A DNA stretch of 64,000 nt from Pedobacter soli (lineage in GTDB: Bacteria > Bacteroidota > Bacteroidia > Sphingobacteriales > Sphingobacteriaceae). The DNA lies in contig NZ_FMZH01000001.1 of NCBI RefSeq assembly GCF_900101435.1, forward strand, positions 1-64,000, read 5' to 3'. Every line of letters begins with the position of its first letter. Position 1 is the first letter of the stretch. The notes under the pieces are model-generated. The model had not been told where the DNA came from and searched no databases. It worked only from the letters and a program-made list of their open reading frames with translations. Shown here one piece after another: positions 51,428 through 61,198 of this stretch. Both the position numbers and the translations under genes were made by a program.

Positions 51428-54400
51428 ATGAATAATAAAATCGTCTTTGCGAGGAGGAACGACGAAGCAATCTCCTGTAACAGATACTTCAAACGCTTTG
51501 GTTCGTGTCTACACAAACCAAACTATAGCAAATATCTAATTGTTGTGCTGCTGTCTTTATTTAGCATTAATTTCGTTAATGCACAAAATCCAATACGCAA
51601 AACGATTTCCTTAAACGCCAGCTGGCTTACTGTTGCCGATGAAAAAAATATAAATGCTTTTGAGGGTTTTCAGGGAGCCGCTTATAACACAAAAAACTGG
51701 AAAAATGTAAATGTACCCCACAACTGGGATCAGTACGAAGGCTATCAACGCAAACTCCATGGTAACAAACATGGTTATGCCTGGTACCGCAAAAGTTTTA
51801 AAACAAATGAAATCAAGGCTGGGAAACGCTTCTTTTTATATTTTGAAGGAGTGGGCTCTTATGCAACTATTTGGTTAAATGGCAAAAAGGTGGGCTACCA
51901 CGCAGGTGGCAGAACTACCTTTACGCTCGATGTTACAGCTGCGATTAAACTGAATAATACAGAAAATGTACTGGCGGTGAGGGCCGATCATCCGGCTAAC
52001 ATTCAGGATTTACCCTGGGTTGACGGCGGTTGCTCTACTGAACGAGGCTTTTCAGAAGGCTCGCAGCCTATGGGAATTTTCAGACCTGTAAACCTGATCG
52101 TTACCAATGAAGTTCGGGTAGAGCCTTTTGGCGTTCACATCTGGAACGACAATAAAATTTCAGAAAAGGCTGCTGTTTTAAATTTAACTACAAGCCTTAA
52201 AAACTATGGTTCCAAAGGTAGATCGCTCAGCCTGATCAATCAGTTAACAGAAGCGAATGGAAAAGTGATACAAACCTTAAAGAGTACCGTTCATCTTGCT
52301 CCAGGGAAAGAAATTGATGTGGCACAAAAAACGGCTACCATCAGTAATCCCAAATTATGGTCGCTGGAAACTCCTTATCTTTACACCCTTAAAACCACCC
52401 TTATTGAAAATGGAACGGTGGTAGATGAACAGCAAACACCTTACGGTATCCGCTGGATTAGCTGGCCAATAAGCGATCAGGCCAATCAGAAAGTATTTCT
52501 CTTAAACGGAAAACCTGTCTTTATTAATGGGATTGCCGAATATGAACATTTAATCGGCCAGAGTCATGCTTTTAGTAATGAGCAGATCCGCTCGCGCGTA
52601 ATGCAGATTAAAGCTGCAGGTTTTAATGCCTTCCGTGATGCGCATCAACCGCACAACTTGCTGTATTCAGATTATTGGGATAAGGAAGGGATTTTATGCT
52701 GGACACAAATGGCTGCGCACATCTGGTACGATACTCCTGAGTTTAGAAAAAACTTCAAAGCCCTCTTAACCGATTGGGTAAAGGAAAGAAGAAATAGCCC
52801 GGCTGTGGTTTTATGGGGATTGGAAAACGAAAGTACTCTACCTGAAGATTTCGCCCGGGAATGCACCGAATTAATCCGCAAACTCGATCCAACCGCATCT
52901 TCACAAAGGAAAGTAACCACTTGTAATGGCGGTAAAGGGACCGATTGGGATGTACCCCAAAACTGGACAGGCACCTATGGCGGCAATCCCTTAACTTATG
53001 GCGAAGATCTGCAAAGACAGGTTTTGGTAGGCGAGTATGGCGCCTGGCGAACCCTCGATCTGCATGATGTTGATGCAGCTGGCAAGGGGTATACCGAAAA
53101 TAAAATGACCAGTTTGATGGAAACCAAAGTGCGCCTTGCCGAAACGGTAAAAGATAAAACAGCAGGTCATTTTTTCTGGCTGTATAGCTCGCATGATAAT
53201 CCGGGACGTGTTCAGGGTGGCGAAGGACTTCGGGATCTAGACCGCATTGGCCCTGTAAATTATAAAGGTATGTTTACGCCCTGGGAAGAACCTACAGATG
53301 TTTTTTACATGTTTAGGGCCAACTATGCGCCAAAAACAACACAACCGATGGTGTATATCGTATCGCATACCTGGCCAAACCGCTGGAGCACGCCTGGGAT
53401 AAAAGATAGTGTGGTGGTATATTCCAATTGCGATGAAGTAGAGCTTTTTAACGACATTAACGGACAATCTTTAGGCAAAAAAAAACGAGGGGTAATCGGC
53501 ACCCATTTTCAGTGGGACAAGCCTGATATTAAGTATAATGTTTTGTATGCAGTAGGTTATGTTAACGGAAAAGTTGTCGCCAAAGATCAGCTCGTTTTAC
53601 AAAATCTACCACAAAGCCCTGATTTTAATCAACTGGTTACCGACAAAAAAATAACGGTTCCCGAAAAAAACCACCACTATGTTTACCGTTTAAACTGTGG
53701 CGGCGATGATTACACTGATGCTAACGGTAACAAATGGGCGGCCGACAGGAACTTAACGGCGAACGATTGTTTTGGTTCAAGCTCCTGGACTAAAGATTTT
53801 CCTGGCGTACCTGTTTTTTTCGCCAGTCAGCGCCGTACTTTTCAACCCATTGCAGGCACAGCCGACTGGAAACTATTCCAGACTTTCAGGTATGGCCGTG
53901 ATCAGCTGAAATACCACTTTCCTTTACCTGATGGCGATTATTTGGTAGAACTTTATTTTATAGAGCCTTGGCTGGGCATAGGTAGTGGTTTAGATGCGAA
54001 AGGCATGCGCTTATTCGATGTGGCTTTTAATGGCAAAACCGTCATTAAAGATTTAGATATCTGGAAAGAAGCGGGTAGCAATACAATATTGAAGAAAACC
54101 ATTAAAACAACCGTTAAGGGTGGTGCTTTAACGATTCATTTTCCTCAAATAAAAGTGGGGCAGGCGGTAATATCAGCCATAGCCATTGCCAGCCTAAATC
54201 AAAACATTAAGCCTGCACCAGCAAGCCAATCGTTTTTAACCAAAATTAAAAATGCAGAGCTGCATAACTGGCTGGATATCGGAGAGGCACAATTTACCAA
54301 CGAAAAAACAAACTTTACCAACCTGCCTTCCAACTTATTTGGTGCCGAGTGGCTAAAAGCTTCGCGCGGGCAGGAGGGGATCGAATTTACTGCTACCGAT

Positions 54401-55000
54401 ACAGTAGATACCTTTGTGGCACTAAACCCCAACAGCAGCGCTCCAACGGGATTTGAAGATACTAAGACGGTCCTGATCAACAGCAAAGCAGAAAACTTTC
54501 AGCTGTTCCGCAAAAGACTTAATCCAAACGAGCGGATCATTTTTGATAGCCGAACTGCAACTGTTTTCGTTTTACCGGTTACACATTTACAACCTGCTTA
54601 CGATTTAAAAAATACTACCACCTACAAGGCTACCGATGCCATTTTAAAAGGCAATAACATTACAAAAGAAGAGTTGATGGGCAAGGAGCGCGTTACTTTT
54701 AAAGCCAATACTGATGCTGTTTTAGCCTGGAATATCGCTGTAGGCGTTGCCGATACTTATTCTTTAACCATTAAATATCATAACCCTTTTGAACAAAACC
54801 TCAAAGCTAAACTCGAGTTTTTGTCGGCCGATGGTACTTTAATGAAAACAGAGCAGGCAGAATTTTCACCAACCAAGGCTGGTAAATGGAACTATTTTAG
54901 CACCAATACGGGGAGTATGATTAACGCAGGTGCCTATCAGTTAAGAATTACTGCCATTGAAACCAAAGGATTGAGTATTGATGCTTTGGATGTTCAATAA
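51428..55000 (+). CDS. GH2 beta-galactosidase-like enzyme with malectin domain; N-terminus extended by a repeat
   Basis: An exported GH2 glycosidase (1190 residues). The sugar-binding jelly roll (about 60-200) has VNVPHNWDQYEGY and WLNGKKVGYHAGG. The TIM barrel has the acid/base Glu in WGLENEST near residue 465 and the nucleophile Glu in GEYGAW near 535. A malectin-like carbohydrate-binding domain (about 748-910, RLNCGGDDYTDANGNKW) and a C-terminal beta-sandwich follow. The signal peptide YLIVVLLSLFSINFVNA only begins at about residue 37: residues 4-35 come from a dispersed DNA repeat (51440-51523). Whether translation starts at 51428 or further in is unclear. Target linkage is likely beta-galactoside. 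Confidence 0.88.
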   Translation: MNNKIVFARRNDEAISCNRYFKRFGSCLHKPNYSKYLIVVLLSLFSINFVNAQNPIRKTISLNASWLTVADEKNINAFEGFQGAAYNTKNWKNVNVPHNWDQYEGYQRKLHGNKHGYAWYRKSFKTNEIKAGKRFFLYFEGVGSYATIWLNGKKVGYHAGGRTTFTLDVTAAIKLNNTENVLAVRADHPANIQDLPWVDGGCSTERGFSEGSQPMGIFRPVNLIVTNEVRVEPFGVHIWNDNKISEKAAVLNLTTSLKNYGSKGRSLSLINQLTEANGKVIQTLKSTVHLAPGKEIDVAQKTATISNPKLWSLETPYLYTLKTTLIENGTVVDEQQTPYGIRWISWPISDQANQKVFLLNGKPVFINGIAEYEHLIGQSHAFSNEQIRSRVMQIKAAGFNAFRDAHQPHNLLYSDYWDKEGILCWTQMAAHIWYDTPEFRKNFKALLTDWVKERRNSPAVVLWGLENESTLPEDFARECTELIRKLDPTASSQRKVTTCNGGKGTDWDVPQNWTGTYGGNPLTYGEDLQRQVLVGEYGAWRTLDLHDVDAAGKGYTENKMTSLMETKVRLAETVKDKTAGHFFWLYSSHDNPGRVQGGEGLRDLDRIGPVNYKGMFTPWEEPTDVFYMFRANYAPKTTQPMVYIVSHTWPNRWSTPGIKDSVVVYSNCDEVELFNDINGQSLGKKKRGVIGTHFQWDKPDIKYNVLYAVGYVNGKVVAKDQLVLQNLPQSPDFNQLVTDKKITVPEKNHHYVYRLNCGGDDYTDANGNKWAADRNLTANDCFGSSSWTKDFPGVPVFFASQRRTFQPIAGTADWKLFQTFRYGRDQLKYHFPLPDGDYLVELYFIEPWLGIGSGLDAKGMRLFDVAFNGKTVIKDLDIWKEAGSNTILKKTIKTTVKGGALTIHFPQIKVGQAVISAIAIASLNQNIKPAPASQSFLTKIKNAELHNWLDIGEAQFTNEKTNFTNLPSNLFGAEWLKASRGQEGIEFTATDTVDTFVALNPNSSAPTGFEDTKTVLINSKAENFQLFRKRLNPNERIIFDSRTATVFVLPVTHLQPAYDLKNTTTYKATDAILKGNNITKEELMGKERVTFKANTDAVLAWNIAVGVADTYSLTIKYHNPFEQNLKAKLEFLSADGTLMKTEQAEFSPTKAGKWNYFSTNTGSMINAGAYQLRITAIETKGLSIDALDVQ
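51440..51523 (+). repeat. Dispersed intergenic-type repeat inserted at the 5' end of the GH2 gene
   Basis: TTTGCGAGGAGGAACGACGA at the left, continuing GCAATCTCC, and a hairpin TTTGGTT-x-AACCAAA at 51499-51524 with inner GTGT/ACAC, form a unit that reads as non-coding DNA. It lies in frame inside the start of the GH2 gene, ahead of the signal peptide. Confidence 0.65.
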
Positions 55001-55098
55001 GATAAGATGGTACAATATGTAGCCAAAATCTTATATGAATACTGTTTTTTAGACGTGCATATTTGTTTTAACCAAATTAATAAACGAGCCAACCAATA

Positions 55099-56667
55099 AT
55101 GAAGGGTCTGCCTATATTCGATCTTGCGATTATCTCCATTTACCTGGTTGGAATGATATTAGTTGGTGTTTATTTTTCGCGGAAAAATAAAAATTCCGAG
55201 CAATTTACAAAAGCTTCGGGCCTTATTCCCGGATGGGCAATAGGTTTATCTATTTATGCAACGTTTTTAAGCAGCAATACCTTTTTGGGCGTACCCGGAA
55301 AAGCTTTTGGTGGTAACTGGAATGCCTTTGTATTTAGCATCTCGATGCCATTGGCCGCGTGGGTTGCATCCAAATATTTTGTGCCTTTTTACCGAAATAC
55401 GGGCGAAATATCGGCCTATACCCATCTCGAAAAGCGTTTTGGTGCCTGGGCAAGGGTATATGCCGTAGTTTGCTTCCTGCTTACGCAACTGGCAAGGATG
55501 GGCTCTATATTTTTCGGCATCGCTTTGAGTTTACAGGCTTTAACCGGCTATTCCATGCAAATGATTATGATTGTAATGGGCGTCTGTATCATCGTTTATA
55601 CCGTTTTAGGAGGAATTGAAGCGGTAATATGGACAGAAGTTGTGCAGGCCATCGTAAAGACTTTTGGTGCTTTACTCATCCTTTATCTTGTGATCAGCAA
55701 TATGCCTGGTGGGGTAGCGAAAATAGTAGAGATTGGTAAAACCGCCGATAAATTTAGCCTGGGAAGCTTTAAACCTGATTTTATCAGTTCGTCGTTTTGG
55801 GTGGTACTGCTTTACGGTTTTTTCATCAACCTCAATAATTTCGGTATGGATCAGAATTATATCCAGCGATACCACACGGCTTCATCAAGCCGGGCGGCCT
55901 CGAAATCAATCTGGCTATGTGTATGGCTATATATTCCGGCATCCTTACTCTTTTTTATTATAGGATCTTGCTTATTTGCCTACTATGAAATTAACCCCGA
56001 ACTGGTACAATCGATCAAACACCAGGTAGCGATAGAGCGCTTGCCATTACATGCTTCTGCAACTGAGATTTTAAAAGTGCAAAACGCTTTGCAACCGGCA
56101 GATTACGGCGATAAAATTATGCCGCATTTTATGGTGACTAAAATACCAGTAGGATTAGTAGGGCTGATAGTTTCGGCGATATTATCAGCAGCCATGAGTA
56201 CCATCAGTTCAGGAATGAATGCTTCGGCAACCGTTTTTTCGGTCGATATTTACAAAAGGTATTTTAAGCCCGAGATCAGTGAAAAGCAGAATTTATCGCT
56301 GCTGCACATCGCAACTGTAGTCTTTGGTTTATTGGGCATGATTGCCGGCATTGCCATGATTGGGGTAAAAAGCATATTGGATGTATGGTGGGAGCTTTCG
56401 GGCATCTTCGCCGCTGGTATGCTGGGTTTGTTTTTATTGGGCATCATAAGTCGGCAAACCAAAAACCACGAAGCCATAACCGCAACTATTATCGGCATTG
56501 CCGTAATTATATGGATGACATTTTCTTCCCTTCTTCCTCCGGAATATGAAGCTTTTAGAAATCCGTTGCATAAAAACATGATTATTGTAACCGGTACTCT
56601 AACCATTTTTTTAGCAGGGCTTTTCCTGACGAAAATTAAAAACAGAAAATTCAAGACTGCTAGTTAA
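55099..56667 (+). CDS. Sodium:solute symporter (SSS family)
   Basis: An inner-membrane Na+-coupled transporter of the SSS/SGLT type, probably importing a sugar or sugar acid released by the locus. The 522 residues hold about 13 membrane segments. The first (IISIYLVGMILVGVYFSRKNKNSEQFTKASG) and the sodium-site-like segment (ILSAAMSTISSGMNASATVFSVDIYKRY) are typical. It starts at ATG 55099, 98 bp after the GH2 gene, and precedes the aldolase-family gene in the same direction. Confidence 0.92.
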   Translation: MKGLPIFDLAIISIYLVGMILVGVYFSRKNKNSEQFTKASGLIPGWAIGLSIYATFLSSNTFLGVPGKAFGGNWNAFVFSISMPLAAWVASKYFVPFYRNTGEISAYTHLEKRFGAWARVYAVVCFLLTQLARMGSIFFGIALSLQALTGYSMQMIMIVMGVCIIVYTVLGGIEAVIWTEVVQAIVKTFGALLILYLVISNMPGGVAKIVEIGKTADKFSLGSFKPDFISSSFWVVLLYGFFINLNNFGMDQNYIQRYHTASSSRAASKSIWLCVWLYIPASLLFFIIGSCLFAYYEINPELVQSIKHQVAIERLPLHASATEILKVQNALQPADYGDKIMPHFMVTKIPVGLVGLIVSAILSAAMSTISSGMNASATVFSVDIYKRYFKPEISEKQNLSLLHIATVVFGLLGMIAGIAMIGVKSILDVWWELSGIFAAGMLGLFLLGIISRQTKNHEAITATIIGIAVIIWMTFSSLLPPEYEAFRNPLHKNMIIVTGTLTIFLAGLFLTKIKNRKFKTAS

Positions 56668-56726
56668 AACCTGGCTAAGGTTAAATCGGGCAATTATTTA
56701 GGACAATTTTATCACATCAGAATACA

Positions 56727-57659
56727 ATGGAAAACTCACAAAAAGGGTTCATCCCGGTTATGCTTACGCCTTTTTTAAGCAACGGAAATATCGATTATCC
56801 GGCACTTACCCAGCTTACAGAGATTTATTTGCAGGCCGGATCATCGGGTTTATTTGCCAACTGCCTTTCGAGCGAAATGTTCGAACTAAGCGATAAAGAA
56901 CGTATTCAGGCCATAAAACACGTTATCAAAGTAGTTAATGGGGCAGTACCCGTTGTTGCTACAGGAACCTTTGGCGGCCCCATTTCCCAACAGGCCGATT
57001 TTGTAAAAGCAGTGAGCGATACTGGTGTTGAAGCAGTGATTGCCATAACCAGCTTACTCGCTGATGAAAAAGAAAACGATCAGATTTTTAGTGAGCGTGT
57101 TTTCGACTTGCTAAAACAAACAGACGATATCCCTTTAGGCTTTTACGAGTGCCCTGTACCCTATAAAAGAGTGATAAAACCCGAGCAACTGGCCGATTTT
57201 GTGGCTACCGGTCGTGTAATTTACCATAAAGATACTTCGTTGGATCTTGCCGCCATTAAACAAAAATTAAAACTGACCGAAGGCCATGCTTTTGGTTTGT
57301 ACGACGCTTACGTGGTTCATGCTGTAGAATCACTCAAAGCAGGCTCAGCTGGCTTATCCTGCATTCAGGGCAATTATTTTCCAGAATTGATTGTCTGGCT
57401 TTGCGACCACTATAACGATAACCATTTAAAAGATGAAGTGGCAGTTGTGCAACAATTCCTGATTGATAATATGGATGTAATGCATAATGTTTACCCGGTA
57501 GTCTCTAAATATTTCCTGCAAAAACGCGGTTTAAACATTTCGACCTTTACCCGTAGAAATGTGGGCGCATTTACACCAAATGTAGTTAAAGAAGTAGAAA
57601 AATTGTTTGATGATTATACCGCTTTACGAAGCGATTTAAATATCGAAGTGTTTATATAG
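56727..57659 (+). CDS. DHDPS/NAL-family aldolase
   Basis: A TIM-barrel class I aldolase of the dihydrodipicolinate synthase/N-acetylneuraminate lyase superfamily. The Schiff-base Lys is K168 (VIYHKDTS) and the catalytic Tyr Y140 (GFYECPVPY); the GxxGE-type motif near the N-terminus appears as CLSSEMFELS. The 310 residues are normal. By context it may split a 2-keto-3-deoxy sugar acid into pyruvate and an aldehyde rather than act in lysine synthesis. It sits after the symporter; the exact substrate is not readable. Confidence 0.86.
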   Translation: MENSQKGFIPVMLTPFLSNGNIDYPALTQLTEIYLQAGSSGLFANCLSSEMFELSDKERIQAIKHVIKVVNGAVPVVATGTFGGPISQQADFVKAVSDTGVEAVIAITSLLADEKENDQIFSERVFDLLKQTDDIPLGFYECPVPYKRVIKPEQLADFVATGRVIYHKDTSLDLAAIKQKLKLTEGHAFGLYDAYVVHAVESLKAGSAGLSCIQGNYFPELIVWLCDHYNDNHLKDEVAVVQQFLIDNMDVMHNVYPVVSKYFLQKRGLNISTFTRRNVGAFTPNVVKEVEKLFDDYTALRSDLNIEVFI

Positions 57660-57667
57660 CAATACTT

Positions 57668-57766
57668 GGTGTCAGATGGTAACATCTGACACCTTCTAGC
57701 CAGACCTCGCAGGTTTTTAAAACCTGCGAGGTCTAACGCTATCTAGTGGTTGGTGTTTCATCAACC
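57668..57766. repeat. Cluster of three palindromes between convergent genes
   Basis: Three hairpins follow each other: GGTGTCAGATG with CATCTGACACC (57668-57693), AGACCTCGCAGGTTTT with its complement (57702-57734, 16-bp arms) and GGTTGGTG with CATCAACC (57748-57766). The middle one belongs to the same family as 37708-37740 and 37925-37957. They should end transcription in both directions. Confidence 0.75.
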
Positions 57767-57781
57767 AGCTTCCAGATAACC

Positions 57782-58651
57782 TTAATTCAAATACTTCCGT
57801 TTATAATCCAGCGGAGTCATTCCGGTAACCTTTTTAAAATGCCTGTAGAAGTTTGAAACATTGTTAAAGCCGCAATCAAAGCAGATCATCTCGGTAGGTA
57901 ATTTGTTTTCGATTAAGAAACGACAAGCATGACTTACCCTGATTTCGATCAGAAAATCGTAAAATGTCTTCTTCGTCATTAGCTTAAAGTAGCGGCAAAA
58001 AGAAGTTACGCTCAAATTGCTTAACGAAGCTACTTCTTCCAATGTGATATCTTTTTTATAATTACTTAAGGTATAATTGCAAATTTTATTGATCCGCAGG
58101 GTTTCAGATTCATTGCTCTGGTAAAATGTATTCTTGCTTGTTACAATGGTCGAATATTCATCCGTTTCAGCAAGTGTTTTTAAAATCGAGAGCAGAATAA
58201 TAATCCGGTCCAGGTTAGTAGCATCAACTGCGGCACGCATTAAATCGATCAGTTTATCTTTGGCTTTACCCTTAATCACCATACCACTCTTTGCCTTTTC
58301 AAATAATTTCGGAATCAGGTAAGCCTCAGGTAATGTGAGCATGTATTTCCCCAAACAATCTGGCAGAAAATGGATCACCATGGCCTCGGTAGTTAAATCG
58401 GGGTTGCCCTGAAAATACTCATCTTTACAACGCCAGGTATGCGGCAGGTTTTCGCCCAGCAAAACCATTTCATCAGGAACAAAATTACTGATGTTATCGC
58501 CGATAAACCGTACACCTTCACCTTTAATTACATAGTGCAATTCAAGCTCCGGATGGTAATGCCAGATATTGCCAAAATCTGGTTTAATATCATGGCGAAT
58601 ACTAAAAGAACTTTGAAGGGTAATAGGAACTTTATGAAAATGAGGTTTCAT
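57782..58651 (-). CDS. AraC-family transcriptional regulator
   Basis: A 289-residue regulator with an N-terminal cupin-like sensing domain (SFSIRHDIKPDFGNIWHYHPELELHYVIKGEG...) and a C-terminal double helix-turn-helix (about 190-289; ITLEEVASLSNLSVTSFCRYFKLMTKKTFYDFLIEIRVSHACRFL, MICFDCGFNNVSNFYRHFKKVTGMTPLDYKRKYL). It is divergent from the fucose-isomerase-like gene, with 227 bp between, and convergent with the aldolase gene. It probably senses a sugar and activates the surrounding catabolic genes. Confidence 0.93.
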   Translation of the reverse strand: MKPHFHKVPITLQSSFSIRHDIKPDFGNIWHYHPELELHYVIKGEGVRFIGDNISNFVPDEMVLLGENLPHTWRCKDEYFQGNPDLTTEAMVIHFLPDCLGKYMLTLPEAYLIPKLFEKAKSGMVIKGKAKDKLIDLMRAAVDATNLDRIIILLSILKTLAETDEYSTIVTSKNTFYQSNESETLRINKICNYTLSNYKKDITLEEVASLSNLSVTSFCRYFKLMTKKTFYDFLIEIRVSHACRFLIENKLPTEMICFDCGFNNVSNFYRHFKKVTGMTPLDYKRKYLN

Positions 58652-58878
58652 GATTTTAATAAAAACATTTGGTTAGGATTGCGATTTGCTGTGTGTGTGC
58701 CCATCAATTGCAACAGCCTAATTTAGGTACTAAAATGATAATATCCTATATTAATTTGATAAAAAACATTATAAAATGGTGTATTTCATTACAGATTTTT
58801 GTATAGAGGCCGTATGGCATAACCAAATTTACAAATAGCATATTATTTTTATATAAATTATATGTTCATTAATAAAAT
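58652..58878. other. Divergent regulatory region between AraC gene and isomerase-like gene
   Basis: 227 bp, very AT-rich, no gene. It should hold both promoters and the AraC binding sites. No direct repeat or perfect -7/-33 pair is obvious by eye. Confidence 0.4.
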
Positions 58879-60516
58879 ATGAGACCCGATAAACCAAGCG
58901 AAATCCTGATCGTTTCCAGTGGAGATTTACGCCTTTCAGCAAACCAGAGTTGCTGGGCAGCGCAAGCCGAAATGGAGCAAAAATTAACTGCTGCAATTGA
59001 GAAATTTGGCTGGACGGTTAAACGGGCACATGCTTATGATCCGGACAAAAAACACGGCTTCATCGATTCGCAAAGAATGGGTATGGATATCTTCAGGAGT
59101 ATCGATCCCGAGCAGCCATTAATCGTTGCAGAAAGCGTTTGGCAGTATTCTCACCATGTGCTGGCCGGATTAACCACGCATCGTGGCCCCATATTAACCG
59201 TTGCCAACTGGAGCGGGCAGTGGCCTGGTTTGGTAGGTATGCTAAATCTCAACGGTTGTTTAACTAAAGCACAAATTCCTTACAGTACACTGTGGAGTGA
59301 AAATTTTACAGATGATTTTTTTACTGATGGGTTGCAGGAATGGCTCTCTACCGGAAAAATTAGTTATGATCAAAGTCACGTTAAAAGTTTTGCCTTAAAT
59401 AAAATCCCTTCAAGCGACGATAAAAAAGGTCGCGATTTTGCCAGAAGCCTGAAAGAACGTAAAGTGATTATGGGCGTTTTTGATGAAGGATGTATGGGTA
59501 TGTACAATGCTATCATTCCTGATGAGCTACTACACCGTACCGGTTTCTTTAAAGAGCGGCTCAGTCAATCGGCTTTATACGCCGCTATGTTACAGGTAAC
59601 TGATGTTGAAGCTGAAGGTGTTTTAGAATGGTTGTTGCAAAAAGGGATGACCTTTAACTGGGGCACCAACGAGGCTACACAGTTAACCAAAAGACAAACG
59701 CTTGAGCAATGCCGCATGTATATTGCAGCACTCCGTATTGCTGATGAATTTAGCTGCGATACCATTGGTATCCAATACCAGCAGGGTTTAAAAGATTTAA
59801 CCGTGGCCAGCGATTTGGTAGAAGGCCTGTTAAATAACGAAGATCGTCCACCGGTTTTTGGCTTAAATGGCAAAGAACTGTATGCAAAAAAGGCTTTGCC
59901 ACATTTTAACGAAGTAGATGAATGCGCCGGTTTGGATGCCTTACTCACTTATCAACTTTGGAAGGAGCTCGGCATGACAGGTGAAAATACGCTGCATGAT
60001 ATCCGTTGGGGTGAACATTATAAAGGTGGCGAAATTGATGGCTTTGTTTGGCTTTTTCTCATTTCAGGCGCTGCACCGGCGGCACATTTCATCAATGGTT
60101 ATGCAGGTGCAAGCAGCGAAAGGCAGCCCGCGATGTATTTCCGATTGGGTGGTGGATCTTTAAAAGGCATCAGTAAACCCGGTTTTATTGTTTGGAGCCG
60201 CGTATATATAAAGAATAACGAATTACACTGCGATTTAGGTGTTGGCGAAGTGGTATCTTTACCAGAAGCTGAAACCAAAAGAAGATGGGAGGGAACCACA
60301 CCCGAGTGGCCTATTATGCAGGCCATTTTAAAAGGGGTAAGCCGCGATCAGTTAATGGCGCGCCACCAGGCCAACCACATACAGGTAGTTTACACCAATT
60401 ACGAAGCCGCTGCGCATGAAGCCTGCAGAATTAAAGCTGCTGCTATGGATGAACTGGGCATAAAAGTGCACTTTTGTGGTGATGTAAACCTTGGAAAAAA
60501 AAGAAATGCTAATTAA
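58879..60516 (+). CDS. L-fucose isomerase-family protein (COG2407-like)
   Basis: Related to L-fucose/L-arabinose isomerases, which interconvert aldose and ketose sugars with a divalent metal. It reads as a Rossmann-like N-terminal half (EILIVSSGDLRLSANQSCWAAQAEMEQ) and a C-terminal catalytic region with FDEGCMGMYNAIIPDE, the acidic EVDECAGLDALLTYQLW and GGGSLKGISKPGFIVWSRVY. At 545 residues it is somewhat shorter than classical FucI (about 590). No fuculokinase or fuculose-phosphate aldolase gene is near, so it may act on a related sugar or be part of an alternative route. It starts at ATG 58879 and overlaps no other gene. Confidence 0.82.
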   Translation: MRPDKPSEILIVSSGDLRLSANQSCWAAQAEMEQKLTAAIEKFGWTVKRAHAYDPDKKHGFIDSQRMGMDIFRSIDPEQPLIVAESVWQYSHHVLAGLTTHRGPILTVANWSGQWPGLVGMLNLNGCLTKAQIPYSTLWSENFTDDFFTDGLQEWLSTGKISYDQSHVKSFALNKIPSSDDKKGRDFARSLKERKVIMGVFDEGCMGMYNAIIPDELLHRTGFFKERLSQSALYAAMLQVTDVEAEGVLEWLLQKGMTFNWGTNEATQLTKRQTLEQCRMYIAALRIADEFSCDTIGIQYQQGLKDLTVASDLVEGLLNNEDRPPVFGLNGKELYAKKALPHFNEVDECAGLDALLTYQLWKELGMTGENTLHDIRWGEHYKGGEIDGFVWLFLISGAAPAAHFINGYAGASSERQPAMYFRLGGGSLKGISKPGFIVWSRVYIKNNELHCDLGVGEVVSLPEAETKRRWEGTTPEWPIMQAILKGVSRDQLMARHQANHIQVVYTNYEAAAHEACRIKAAAMDELGIKVHFCGDVNLGKKRNAN

Positions 60517-60529
60517 AAAATATAAAGAA

Positions 60530-61198
60530 ATGAAATCACAAATTTTAGCCATGTTCTTAACGTTCTCCGTTACAACGGCTGTTTTTGCTCAAAATAATGC
60601 CGTTGCAGATAAGGCTGCCTATACCAAAACCATTACCGAGCGTGCCGCTAAAATTGTAAATACCCTGGGTATCAGCGACAGCCAAAAGGCTGAAAAGGTT
60701 ACCAATATCATTAGAGATCAGTACAGCAACCTGAACGATATTTATACCGCCAGAGACCTTGAAGCGAAAGAAATTAAAGAAAAAAATAAAGACAATAAAG
60801 TACTGCGCGATTCGGCGTTGGCTAAGCAAAATCGCACAGTAGATGCATCGCTGGCTAAGCTGCACAAAAAATACATTAACAAGTTAGCCGGCCAGTTAAA
60901 CAATGAGCAAGTTGAGGGCGTAAAAAACGGTATGACTTACGGGGTGCTGCCACTTACTTATAAAGCCTATCAGGAAGAAATACTGACTTTAACCGATGAA
61001 CAGAAAAAGCAAATCCTGGTTTGGTTAACTGAAGCGCGCGAACGTGCCATGGATGCAGAATCATCGGATAAAAAACATGCCTGGTTCGGCAAGTACAAAG
61101 GCCGCATCAACAATTACCTTTCAGCTGCTGGTTACGACCTGAAAAAAGAAGGCATAGAATGGGAAAAAAGGCGCAAAGCAAAGGCTCAGGGCAATTAA
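60530..61198 (+). CDS. DUF3826-type exported protein
   Basis: An exported protein of unknown function of 222 residues. The start ATG 60530 opens a signal peptide (MKSQILAMFLTFSVTTAVFAQ); an upstream in-frame start at 60491 lies inside the isomerase-like gene. The rest is helical and rich in charge: AAYTKTITERAAKIVNTLGI, then IRDQYSNLNDIYTARDLEAKEIKEK and LTDEQKKQILVWLTEARERAMDAES. Proteins of this type (DUF3826) recur in polysaccharide loci of Bacteroidota. It lies 13 bp after the isomerase-like gene, in the same operon. Role unknown. Confidence 0.75.
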   Translation: MKSQILAMFLTFSVTTAVFAQNNAVADKAAYTKTITERAAKIVNTLGISDSQKAEKVTNIIRDQYSNLNDIYTARDLEAKEIKEKNKDNKVLRDSALAKQNRTVDASLAKLHKKYINKLAGQLNNEQVEGVKNGMTYGVLPLTYKAYQEEILTLTDEQKKQILVWLTEARERAMDAESSDKKHAWFGKYKGRINNYLSAAGYDLKKEGIEWEKRRKAKAQGN

